From contig CAZJBP010000074.1 in assembly GCA_964544115.1 (NCBI GenBank), forward strand, positions 1 to 17,728: a stretch of DNA of 17,728 bases, read 5' to 3'. Below are positions 6,395-13,130 of this stretch, in pieces. Position numbers and translations under genes: made by a program. The number at the start of each line of letters is the position of its first letter. Position 1 is the stretch's first letter. The notes under the pieces are model-generated. The model made no database searches, had not been told where the DNA came from, and saw only the letters and a program-made list of their open reading frames with translations. This stretch comes from CAZJBP01 sp964544115 (GTDB lineage: Bacteria; Verrucomicrobiota; Kiritimatiellia; UBA8416; JADHWI01).

Positions 6395-7240
6395 ATGAAG
6401 CGGAAGATCATCAGGATTGACGAAGAGAAGTGCACGGGGTGCGGGCTGTGCATCCCCAATTGTCCCGAGGGGGCGATCCAGATCATCGACAACAAGGCGC
6501 GGCTGGTGAGCGACCTGATGTGCGACGGTCTGGGCGCCTGTCTGGGGCACTGTCCGGAGGGGGCCATCGCCGTCGAGGAGCGCGAGGCGGAGCCCTATGA
6601 CGAGCGCAAGGTGATGGAGAACATCGTCAAGGCGGGCCCGAACACGATCAAGGCCCACCTCGTCCACCTGAAGGAACACGGGCAGGCCGAGTTCCTGGGG
6701 ACGGCGCTGTCCGTGCTGAAGGCGAAGGGACTCCCGAACCCGCTGCCCGCCGCTGCAGGTCACGGGGCGCACGCGCAGGGCGGGGGGTGTCCCGGCATGC
6801 GGGCCGCTCAGTTCGAGAAGAAGGAGGACGCCGCCGGCAGTGCCGCGGGTCGTCGGGCCTCGCACCTGAGCCACTGGCCCATCCAGTTGCACCTCGTTTC
6901 GCCCGCGGCGCCGCAGTACCAGAGCGCCGACGTCCTGCTGGCCGCGGACTGCACCGCGTTCGCGCTGGGCGACTTTCATAAAGACCATCTCAAGGGCAAG
7001 GCCCTGGCCATCGCCTGCCCGAAGCTGGACGAGGGGCAGGAGGTCTACGAGCGCAAGATCCAGGCGCTCATCGACGAGGCGAAGATCAACACCCTGACCG
7101 TCATGATCATGCAGGTGCCGTGCTGCATGGGGCTGCTGAACCTTGCCCGTCGCGCGGCCGACGGTGCCACGCGCCGCGTGCCGGTGAAGATGGTTGTGGT
7201 CAGCCTGCAGGGCGAGATTCTGCGCGAAGAGTGGCTCTGA
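6395..7240 (+). CDS. 4Fe-4S ferredoxin-domain protein with extra C-terminal cysteine region
   Basis: The product has 281 residues from ATG 6395, preceded by AGGAGG at good spacing. An N-terminal dicluster ferredoxin fold has C13, C16, C19 and C23P. The second motif is C43-x5-C49-x3-C53P, in which the usual middle cysteine (position 46) is Leu. Family members I recall share this CDGLGAC form. Residues 60-110 are helical and charged. A low-complexity Gly/Ala/His linker with CPGM (132-135) follows. The C-terminal domain (about 160-281) has further cysteines in ADCTAFA (186), ACPKLD (208) and PCCMGL (243-244). It resembles cytoplasmic iron-sulfur proteins of anaerobes that are often annotated only as 4Fe-4S binding; the redox partner is unknown. 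The upstream FNR/HcpR-type box predicts induction under low oxygen or nitrosative stress. No membrane segment is seen. Confidence 0.88.
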   Translation: MKRKIIRIDEEKCTGCGLCIPNCPEGAIQIIDNKARLVSDLMCDGLGACLGHCPEGAIAVEEREAEPYDERKVMENIVKAGPNTIKAHLVHLKEHGQAEFLGTALSVLKAKGLPNPLPAAAGHGAHAQGGGCPGMRAAQFEKKEDAAGSAAGRRASHLSHWPIQLHLVSPAAPQYQSADVLLAADCTAFALGDFHKDHLKGKALAIACPKLDEGQEVYERKIQALIDEAKINTLTVMIMQVPCCMGLLNLARRAADGATRRVPVKMVVVSLQGEILREEWL

Positions 7241-7275
7241 CGCGCTGCGAATCGCGCCGGGAGTCCTCTTGGGGC

Positions 7276-7304
7276 TTGAATTGCCCCGGTGAGTTCCGTA
7301 ACGT
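7276..7304 (+). promoter_or_regulatory. Possible sigma70-type promoter of enolase
   Basis: TTGAAT (7276-7281), a 17-bp spacer and TAACGT (7299-7304) lie in the 133-bp gap before enolase. The -10 box keeps only the key T, A and final T, so the call is tentative. Confidence 0.4.
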
Positions 7305-7373
7305 CACCCGGGTTGCATGGGGCGGCGGTTCGTCCGTCCCGAAGCCCGTCAGACACACATAGAGGAGAGCGGA

Positions 7374-8648
7374 ATGTCCACGATCATAGACGTCCATGCA
7401 CGCGAGATTCTCGACTCACGCGGAAACCCCACCGTGGAGTGCGATATTCACTTGGAAAGCGGGATTATCGGCCGCGCCGCGGTTCCGTCCGGCGCGTCCA
7501 CGGGCGAGAACGAAGCCGTAGAGTTGCGGGACGGCGACAAGGGCCGCTACTGCGGCAAGGGTGTGCAGAAGGCCGTTCGCAACATCAACGACGTCATCGC
7601 GCCCGAACTGCTGGGCTTTGGCGCGGTGGACCAGGTTGCCGTTGACCGCAAGCTGATCAAGATGGACGGGACGTCCACGAAGAAGAACCTCGGCGCCAAC
7701 GCGATGCTGGCGGTTTCGCTGGCCGTGTCGAAGGCGGCGGCGGAGTACTGTGGCCTGCCCCTGTTCCGCTATCTGGGCGGCGCGAATGCCAAGGTTTTGC
7801 CCGTGCCGATGATGAACGTGCTCAACGGCGGCGCGCACTCCGATGCCCCGGTCGACCTTCAGGAATTCATGATCATGCCCAAGGGCGCCAAGAGCTTCCG
7901 CGAGGCGCTGCGGATGGGGACGGAGGTCTTCCACTCGCTCAAGGGCGTGCTGAAGGGCATGGGCATGAGCACGAACGTGGGTGACGAGGGCGGCTTCGCC
8001 CCTGAGCTCAAGAGCAACGAGCAGGCGCTGGAAGTGCTGATGAAGGCGATCAAGGCCGCGGGCTACAAGCCGGGCAAGGACATCTTCATCGCCCTGGACG
8101 CCGCCTCCAGCGAGTTCTATGACGCCAAGTCGCGCCGGTACATCTTCAAGAAGAGCGACAAGTCGAAGCGCACGGCCGAGCAGATGGTCGAGTTCTACGA
8201 GAACTGGATCAACAAGTACCCGATCATCAGCATCGAGGATGGTCTGGCCGAAGGGGACTGGGCCGGCTGGAAGGTGCTGACCTCGGCGCTGGGCAGCAAG
8301 GTGCAGCTTGTCGGGGACGATCTGTTCGTGACGAATACGCACTTCCTCAAGAAGGGCATTGAGGCCGGCGTGGCCAACTCGATCCTGGTCAAGGTCAACC
8401 AGATCGGCACGCTGACGGAGACGCTCGAGGCCATCGAAATGGCCAAGCAGGCCCGCTACACGGCCGTGGTGAGCCACCGCTCCGGCGAGACCGAGGATAC
8501 GACCATTGCCGACATCGCCGTGGCGACCAACGCCGGGCAGATCAAGACCGGCTCCGCCTCGCGGACCGACCGCGTCTGCAAGTACAACCAGCTGTTGCGC
8601 ATCGAGGAAACGCTCGGCGAAGATGCGGTGTACGGCGGGGTGATCTGA
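7374..8648 (+). CDS. eno: Enolase (phosphopyruvate hydratase)
   Basis: The product has 424 residues, full length for a bacterial enolase, starting at ATG 7374 with AGGAG six or seven bases upstream. It interconverts 2-phosphoglycerate and phosphoenolpyruvate in glycolysis and gluconeogenesis, and is cytosolic and dimeric. All signatures are present: AREILDSRGNPT at the N-terminus, the SGASTGENEA loop, GDEGGFAP with the catalytic Glu region, the Mg ligands in ALDAASSEFYD, SIEDGLAEGDW and VGDDLFVTN, the catalytic Lys in LVKVNQIGT, and SHRSGETEDTTIAD followed by GQIKTGSASRTDR. The FtsB/DivIC-like gene follows at 67 bp, the same order as eno-ftsB in many Gram-negative bacteria. Nothing unusual is seen. 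Confidence 0.98.
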   Translation: MSTIIDVHAREILDSRGNPTVECDIHLESGIIGRAAVPSGASTGENEAVELRDGDKGRYCGKGVQKAVRNINDVIAPELLGFGAVDQVAVDRKLIKMDGTSTKKNLGANAMLAVSLAVSKAAAEYCGLPLFRYLGGANAKVLPVPMMNVLNGGAHSDAPVDLQEFMIMPKGAKSFREALRMGTEVFHSLKGVLKGMGMSTNVGDEGGFAPELKSNEQALEVLMKAIKAAGYKPGKDIFIALDAASSEFYDAKSRRYIFKKSDKSKRTAEQMVEFYENWINKYPIISIEDGLAEGDWAGWKVLTSALGSKVQLVGDDLFVTNTHFLKKGIEAGVANSILVKVNQIGTLTETLEAIEMAKQARYTAVVSHRSGETEDTTIADIAVATNAGQIKTGSASRTDRVCKYNQLLRIEETLGEDAVYGGVI

Positions 8649-8673
8649 GTCACGCAGGTGTCCAGGGACATGT

Positions 8674-8706
8674 GTGCCGCCCCAGCCCGCAGGGACCGGG
8701 CGGCAC
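8674..8706 (+). promoter_or_regulatory. Hairpin between eno and the FtsB-like gene
   Basis: GTGCCGCCC (8674-8682) and GGGCGGCAC (8698-8706) form a perfect 9-bp stem with a 15-nt loop. The stem ends nine bases before the ATG at 8716. There is no T-run, so it is more likely a processing, stability or translation-control element than a classic terminator. Confidence 0.4.
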
Positions 8707-8715
8707 GGGTGGGTC

Positions 8716-9003
8716 ATGAGTCAGCGACGCATAGGGTGGGTCGTTCTCTGGGTCGCACTCGCGGTTCTCGTGACCGCGGTCGTTTTGTTCGTCTTCATTC
8801 CCAAGTACGGAAACCTGCGTGAACTGCAGCGGGTGCGCATGGGGTTGGAGGCCGAGAACCAGCGGATCCGCGGCGAGACAGCAGCGCTGCGCCGGAGGCA
8901 GGAACGCTTTGGCGCTGACCCCGGCTTCGTTGAGCGCACCGGGCATGAGAGCGGCCGGATCAAGACGAACGAAACGGTCTTCCTGTTTCCGCCCGAGCCC
9001 TGA
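8716..9003 (+). CDS. ftsB: FtsB/DivIC-type septum formation initiator
   Basis: The product has 95 residues from ATG 8716; the upstream region is GGGTGGG-rich with no strong Shine-Dalgarno. It is bitopic: a short cytosolic N-terminus, a transmembrane helix about 7-28, a periplasmic coiled coil about 31-64 rich in Leu, Glu and Arg, and a short C-terminal part (70-92) with FVERTGHESGRIKTNETVF. This resembles the ending of the family (lack of stop, then ...G-x-V/I-K-x-x-E-x-V). FtsB forms a complex with FtsL and FtsQ that activates septal peptidoglycan synthesis. Sequence identity is low, as usual in this family, so length, topology and position after eno carry the call. It converges on the sensor kinase gene with only 12 bp between the stop codons. 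Confidence 0.78.
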   Translation: MSQRRIGWVVLWVALAVLVTAVVLFVFIPKYGNLRELQRVRMGLEAENQRIRGETAALRRRQERFGADPGFVERTGHESGRIKTNETVFLFPPEP

Positions 9004-9015
9004 GGCCGTGCGCCC

Positions 9016-10536
9016 TCAACTCCGGACGGGGGGGGGTGGGCCGGAGACGGCCTCGTGGGGATCCCCCGCAGACCCGGATCTGAACTCGACGAGCACCATC
9101 GTTCCGCCTCCGTCCATGGCCGTTACGTCCACCCGGCCGTTGATGGCCTCCGCCCGGTAGCGTATGGTTCGGAGCCCAAGGCCTGGGGAATCCGCAGCCG
9201 CGTTGGGAATGCCGGTGCCATTATCGACGATCGACAGGGCGCTCAAGCCCGAGCTCCGATTCTCTCGAAGACTCACGACCACGCGGGCGGCGTGTCCATG
9301 ACGGATTGCGTTATGAATAGCCTCCTGGGCAATCCGGTACAGGTGGGTTCCCACGGTTGGGTCCAGATCGCAGGACTCGATCTCGGACTGGAACGTGCAT
9401 TCGATACCAAACGAGTGGGCGGCGTCCGAGCAGAGCCCACGGAGCGAGTTCATGAGCCCGCCGGTTGCGGGTTCAACGGGAGTGAGGCCGTGAGCGATGC
9501 GTCGGATTTCGGAGACGGCACGCGAGAGGACCCCCGTCAGCTGCTCGGCTTGGGGCGCCATCTCAGGGGCGCGTTTGCGGAGAGCGTGCGTCAGCGCCCC
9601 TCCGAGGAAGGCCGCGCCGGCCAGCTCCTGCCCCAGCGAGTCGTGCAGGTCATGGCCGATGCGGCGCTGCTCGTAGCTGCTGATGGCAAGGATCTGGTCC
9701 TGTGCCTGCATCCGCTGGGCGATCTCTTCGGATAGACGACGGTTGGTCTGCGCTATGGCCTGCGTTCGCTCTTCGACAAGGTTCTCCAGATTGCCGGCGA
9801 TGGTACGAAGCTCGGTCTCCGCGCGGCGGCGCTCCCTTACCTCCGTTTCCAGTTGCCGGGTCCGCAGGGCGATGGTCTGCGCCATGGTGTTCACCTCGCC
9901 GTTGATCTCGTCGATTTCCATGTAGCGAGACGGCGGGACCTGCGACTCGTAGTCGCCGTCGGCGATCCTCTTCAGCCCAATCGTCAGCTGGTGCAACGGG
10001 CGCTTGAGCAGGACCCCGGTGGCCAGCCAGACCAGGAGTCCCAGGCCAAGGGATCCAAGCCCCCCCATGGCCGCCGCGTATCCGATCACCGTGCGCTGGA
10101 GGGCGTCGACTTCGCGCGTCGACACGCCGACATCCACGAACCCGATCAACTCCCCGCCGCTGTAGACAGGCTCCGAGGCGGAGATCGGAGTACCGTTGAC
10201 GACACCAATATGGGCGATAGGCTCGGAGAACTCATTGCGAATGCAGACGTAGGTGATGTCACGCTGCAGCGGTGCGGACGACAAGTAAGCATTCAGGGCG
10301 GGGACGTCGAGGTTCCAGATGTCGGAAACCAGCAGGCACGCCGCGCGCTTGGAGAACTGGCGAGCCTCGTTCTGGAGGTCCCGTGTGACCTGGCGTCGGG
10401 CCAGTGCAACAGAGACAAGCGCCAGGGCCGTCGCCAGGGCGACCACGGATAGGGTGATCCACAGGAAGAGAGAGCGGGTCAGACTGTGCCGGCGCGAGGA
10501 TTCGATTTGGATTGAGGAGACAGCCACAGACGTCAT
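9016..10536 (-). CDS. NarX/DegS-type membrane sensor histidine kinase
   Basis: The product has 506 residues from ATG 10536. Layout: TM1 about 22-46; a periplasmic sensor region about 47-150 of single-Cache/CHASE-like character (SDIWNLDVPALNAYL, EPVYSGGELIGFVDVGVS); TM2 about 151-177; HAMP about 178-230; a long coiled coil about 225-285; HisKA_3 about 288-350 with the phospho-acceptor H298 in RRIGHDLHDSLGQ; and HATPase_c about 395-488 with the N-box EAIHNAIRHG (N409), DNGTGIP and the lid GLGLRTIRYRA. All catalytic elements are present, so it should be active. Its ATG overlaps the stop of the upstream solute-binding gene (ATGA), implying coupled translation and a shared signal. No response regulator is present in the window; a NarL/LuxR-type partner would be expected. 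The C-terminal tail GPPPPVRS is encoded by a C9 run. Confidence 0.93.
   Translation of the reverse strand: MTSVAVSSIQIESSRRHSLTRSLFLWITLSVVALATALALVSVALARRQVTRDLQNEARQFSKRAACLLVSDIWNLDVPALNAYLSSAPLQRDITYVCIRNEFSEPIAHIGVVNGTPISASEPVYSGGELIGFVDVGVSTREVDALQRTVIGYAAAMGGLGSLGLGLLVWLATGVLLKRPLHQLTIGLKRIADGDYESQVPPSRYMEIDEINGEVNTMAQTIALRTRQLETEVRERRRAETELRTIAGNLENLVEERTQAIAQTNRRLSEEIAQRMQAQDQILAISSYEQRRIGHDLHDSLGQELAGAAFLGGALTHALRKRAPEMAPQAEQLTGVLSRAVSEIRRIAHGLTPVEPATGGLMNSLRGLCSDAAHSFGIECTFQSEIESCDLDPTVGTHLYRIAQEAIHNAIRHGHAARVVVSLRENRSSGLSALSIVDNGTGIPNAAADSPGLGLRTIRYRAEAINGRVDVTAMDGGGTMVLVEFRSGSAGDPHEAVSGPPPPVRS
9028..9036 (-). repeat. Nine-base G/C homopolymer in the kinase 3' coding end
   Basis: Nine G on the plus strand (nine C in the coding strand) encode the Pro run four codons before the stop. 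A one-base slip would skip the stop and extend the reading frame antisense into the FtsB-like gene. Confidence 0.85.
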
Positions 10537-12104
10537 TTCCTCTGAGCTTCGATGTTCGCGCGGCGGATGTCGTCGTATTCACCACTGGTGCGCAGTCGGG
10601 CGAGTTCCGAGTAGAAAGCGGACCGGATGGTGTCCAGATGCGGGTACGTGGAATGCTTGGAGAAGACGGCCAGGTAAGGCTTGGAGAAGATAACTTTCGG
10701 CAGATTCGTGATGCTCTGCGACAGGCCCAGTTCGTTGAGTTGTGCCTGGCCCACCGTGCGGTCTATCGGGTAGAGCTGAATCTCGTCGGCCACCAGGCCC
10801 TGGAATCCGTCCCTCGTGCTGGTGTATTCAACGGAAGAGAGGTCGGCGGCCAGGAACTCGGGCGTGTAGGTGTAGTCCCGGTTGACGCCGATGACGATGC
10901 CGTCTGACTTCACCTGGTCCAGGGATTCGAACCGGAAGCGGCCGACATCGCGCTTCTTGACGAAGAAGACATACTCGGAGAGCCACAGTGTGTCATCCGG
11001 GCTCTGATTGGCCCCGCCCCGTGTCCGCTGCAGGTCTGTGTAGGCGAGGTCCGCCTCGCGCGACTCCTTGTAGGACACGGACAGCACGGCATCAGCCGAG
11101 CCCTTCTGGATCATCAGCCAGGCCCGGCTCCACGGGTATAGACGGATGGAGTAGGGGACGCCGATCCGCTTCATAATGCGGCCGACGATTTCAGCATCGA
11201 TGCCGCGGACGCAACCGTTCGTGTCGGCCCACTCATAGGGTGGCCACGACTCGGCCACAAACACCAGCGGGCGTGGGGGGGAGGCATCGGTTTCCGCCGA
11301 CAGGTACTTCGATGAAATCCGGTCGTATTCGCCCGAGGAGCGCAGGTCCGCCAACTCGCGGTAGAAAGCCTGCAAGAGCCCTTCCATGTCAGGGTAACCA
11401 GACAGGCGCGAGAAGCCCAACTCGTAGGGCTTCACGAAGATAGGCCGCGGCAGCAGGGAGACCCGCTCGTGCAGGCCCTCGCGCTTGAGAATCCAGTGCC
11501 CCACCGTGCGGTCGAAGGGAAATACTTGGATCTCGCCGGCTACCAGCGCCCTGAAGCCCTCCTCGGGGTTCGAGTAGGTGCGCGTGTCCAGTTCGGCCTT
11601 CAGAAACTCCGGGCTATAAGAGTAGTCGGTGACGAGCCCCACACGATAGCGATCGTCATGGATCTGCTGCAGGGACTCGAACCGAAGGCCCTTCTGCACG
11701 GCCGAATTGACGAAGAACACGTACTCGGTGAGCCAAAGATGGTCACGTGGAACGCAGCCCGTGGCGAGGAATGCCCGCTGTTCCGGAGTGAAGATCAGTG
11801 CCTTTTCGCGGGCCGGTGTGTAGGAGACACTGGTGATGGCGTCGGCGTGCCCCCCCTCCATCAGCATCCAGGCCCTGGCGAAGGGGTAGAAACGGAACTC
11901 GACCGGCACGCCCAGCTTGGCGAAGATCTGGGTCACCAGTTCGACGTTGATCCCTCTGGGCTGGCCGTTCTCCTGATACTCGAACGGAGGATACGCCTCG
12001 CCGACAATCACAAACTTGCGCTCGGCTCTTGCCGGAGAAGGTGAGAGCGCGATGGCCCACATCGCGCCGACAGCCAGTGCCGCACGCAGCAGTCGAGGTC
12101 GCAT
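10533..12104 (-). CDS. Secreted tandem solute-binding protein (two SBP_bac_3 domains)
   Basis: The product has 523 residues from ATG 12104, preceded by GGAGGGAGGG. The upstream in-frame ATG at 12155 lies before the signal peptide and is rejected. Signal peptide 1-27 is cut after ARA. Two homologous Venus-flytrap domains follow, about 29-266 and 279-515. Matching blocks are AYPPFEY/SWPPYEW, RGINVELV/RGIDAEIV, YPFARAWMLM/YPWSRAWLMI, ITSVSYTPARE/LSVSYKESRE, LWLTEYVFFV/LWLSEYVFFV, VFPFDRTVG/LYPIDRTVG and LRSSGEYD/LRTSGEYD, so this is an internal gene duplication. The family binds amino acids or similar small polar ligands, usually as monomers for ABC importers. Here no permease is adjacent and the gene overlaps a sensor kinase by 4 bp. 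A sensory role, like the paired flytrap domains of EvgS/BvgS, is therefore more likely than transport (inference). Domain two has an insertion around RTRGGANQSPDD. Confidence 0.9.
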   Translation of the reverse strand: MRPRLLRAALAVGAMWAIALSPSPARAERKFVIVGEAYPPFEYQENGQPRGINVELVTQIFAKLGVPVEFRFYPFARAWMLMEGGHADAITSVSYTPAREKALIFTPEQRAFLATGCVPRDHLWLTEYVFFVNSAVQKGLRFESLQQIHDDRYRVGLVTDYSYSPEFLKAELDTRTYSNPEEGFRALVAGEIQVFPFDRTVGHWILKREGLHERVSLLPRPIFVKPYELGFSRLSGYPDMEGLLQAFYRELADLRSSGEYDRISSKYLSAETDASPPRPLVFVAESWPPYEWADTNGCVRGIDAEIVGRIMKRIGVPYSIRLYPWSRAWLMIQKGSADAVLSVSYKESREADLAYTDLQRTRGGANQSPDDTLWLSEYVFFVKKRDVGRFRFESLDQVKSDGIVIGVNRDYTYTPEFLAADLSSVEYTSTRDGFQGLVADEIQLYPIDRTVGQAQLNELGLSQSITNLPKVIFSKPYLAVFSKHSTYPHLDTIRSAFYSELARLRTSGEYDDIRRANIEAQRK

Positions 12105-12179
12105 GGTCAGCCCTCCCTCCTGGCCCCCGCGGGTCGCGCACCGCCGCACCCCCACCCGCGCCAGAGCGTTACGGGTTGA

Positions 12180-12207
12180 ATCATAGCGGTAAATCCGACG
12201 AGGTCCA
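12180..12207 (-). promoter_or_regulatory. Sigma70-type promoter for the solute-binding/kinase operon
   Basis: Minus strand: TGGACC (12207-12202), a 16-bp spacer and TATGAT (12185-12180). The start would be near 12173, giving a leader of about 70 nt before the ATG at 12104. Confidence 0.55.
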
Positions 12208-12210
12208 GTG

Positions 12211-12233
12211 CCAAACCTGCCGCCCTGCGGAGG
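12211..12233 (-). terminator. Weak terminator-like hairpin after the DUF486 gene
   Basis: On the minus strand CCT-CCGC and GCGG-C-AGG form a short GC stem with one bulged C and a three-base loop, followed by TTTGG. It lies just before the -35 box of the next operon. The stem is short and the T-run poor. Confidence 0.35.
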
Positions 12234-12239
12234 CGCCCG

Positions 12240-12581
12240 TCAGCGCGCGAACATGAAGTAGACCGCGCCCATCAGGCAGAGCCCCGCATAGAGGTAGTTC
12301 AGGCGGATGGGCTCGTGCATGTAGAAGAAGGCGAACGGCACGAAGACCGAGAGGGTAATCACTTCCTGCAGGATCTTGAGCTGCGGGAGCGACAGAACGG
12401 TGTGGCCAACGCGGTTGGCCGGAACCTGGAGCAGGTACTCGAACAGGGCGATGCCCCAGCTGACCAGGGCGGCCACAATCCAGGGCCGCGACTGCAGGTG
12501 CTTGAGGTGTCCGTACCATGCCAGCGTCATGAAGACATTGGACAGCACCAGAAGGCAGATGGTCAGCAACGTGCGGCTCAT
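12240..12581 (-). CDS. DUF486 / DMT-like small membrane protein
   Basis: The product has 113 residues from ATG 12581; a G6 run 9 bases upstream may serve as the ribosome binding site. Upstream in-frame starts would add a non-membrane, low-complexity extension and are rejected. The protein is almost entirely hydrophobic with four predicted helices: about 4-22, 33-52, 68-86 and 90-112. Family landmarks match DUF486 closely: LLVLSNVFMTLAWYGHLK, IVAALVSWGIALFEY, LQVPANRVGH, LPQLKILQEVITL and the C-terminal GLCLMGAVYFMF. The family is related to small drug/metabolite transporters, but its substrate is unknown. No operon partner is obvious: the next gene on this strand has its own promoter, and the upstream neighbour is divergent. 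Confidence 0.93.
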   Translation of the reverse strand: MSRTLLTICLLVLSNVFMTLAWYGHLKHLQSRPWIVAALVSWGIALFEYLLQVPANRVGHTVLSLPQLKILQEVITLSVFVPFAFFYMHEPIRLNYLYAGLCLMGAVYFMFAR

Positions 12582-12737
12582 GATCCGTGTCCCCCCGGGT
12601 CCTCCAGTCCGTGTCGGCCGGCCGGAGCGATTCGATGGGCTCGGGATTATCGGCAGACGACCCTCGGAAGCTAGAAGAAAGAGGAGCGGGGGATCTGGCT
12701 TTACCGCGGTGTTTGGAGCGGGTACCTTCGGCAGACA

Positions 12738-13130
12738 ATGCGTGGTCGTCAAGCAACGTCAGGGTTTAGATGTTCCGGTTTCACGCTGGTTGAAATCATG
12801 GTTGCCGTGGCCATCGTCGGCCTCTTGGCCTCCATGGTTCTGCCCGCAGCGATGACCGCGCGCAACCAATCCCTGCGCGTGACGTGCGTCAACAACCTGC
12901 GGCAGATGGCCACGGCGAAGGGACTGGCTGCCTTGGCGGAGCGCTGGAAGTCGACCGACGGTCCGGACACCATCGGGCAGCCGCTGTACGACAACACGAT
13001 CTCGGGGTACCTAAAGGGCGGGCGGCGTCCCGTGTGCCCGACCGGGGCCGAGTGCGATTACAACGCCATCGACAGGAACCCCACCTGCCTGAGCGGCGTC
13101 CCGACGCACGTCTGCGCCGGGGCCCACTAG
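12738..13130 (+). CDS. Type IV pilin-like pseudopilin (prepilin N-terminal methylation domain)
   Basis: The product has 130 residues from ATG 12738; the nearest purine-rich sequence (GGAGCGGG) is about 20 bases away, so initiation looks weak. The prepilin-peptidase motif is clear: G14/FTLVEIMVAVAIVGLLASMVLPA, with cleavage before F15 and Glu at +5, followed by the hydrophobic spine helix (15-38). The mature protein is only about 116 residues. The sequence CVNNLRQMATAKGLAALAERW and a C-terminal part rich in paired cysteines (C100, C106, C117, C126) with YLKGGRRPVCPTG match short pseudopilins common in Kiritimatiellota/Lentisphaerota-type genomes (recollection, not searched). No other secretion or pilus genes are nearby, so it presumably works with machinery encoded elsewhere. 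Its TAG stop shares the CTAG tetranucleotide with the stop of the convergent TcdA-like gene. Confidence 0.88.
   Translation: MRGRQATSGFRCSGFTLVEIMVAVAIVGLLASMVLPAAMTARNQSLRVTCVNNLRQMATAKGLAALAERWKSTDGPDTIGQPLYDNTISGYLKGGRRPVCPTGAECDYNAIDRNPTCLSGVPTHVCAGAH

Noticed and set aside
7416..8717. Minus-strand open frame of 433 codons opposite enolase
   Set aside because: Enolase on the plus strand is certain. The antisense frame is rich in His, Val and Arg and has no domain.
9853..10452. Plus-strand open frames opposite the sensor kinase
   Set aside because: All kinase motifs read cleanly on the minus strand. The plus-strand frames have no start context or motifs.
12194..12212. Possible sigma54 promoter (TGGCAC on the minus strand)
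   Set aside because: The -12 GC at the required 10-bp spacing is absent, and a sigma70-type pair fits better.
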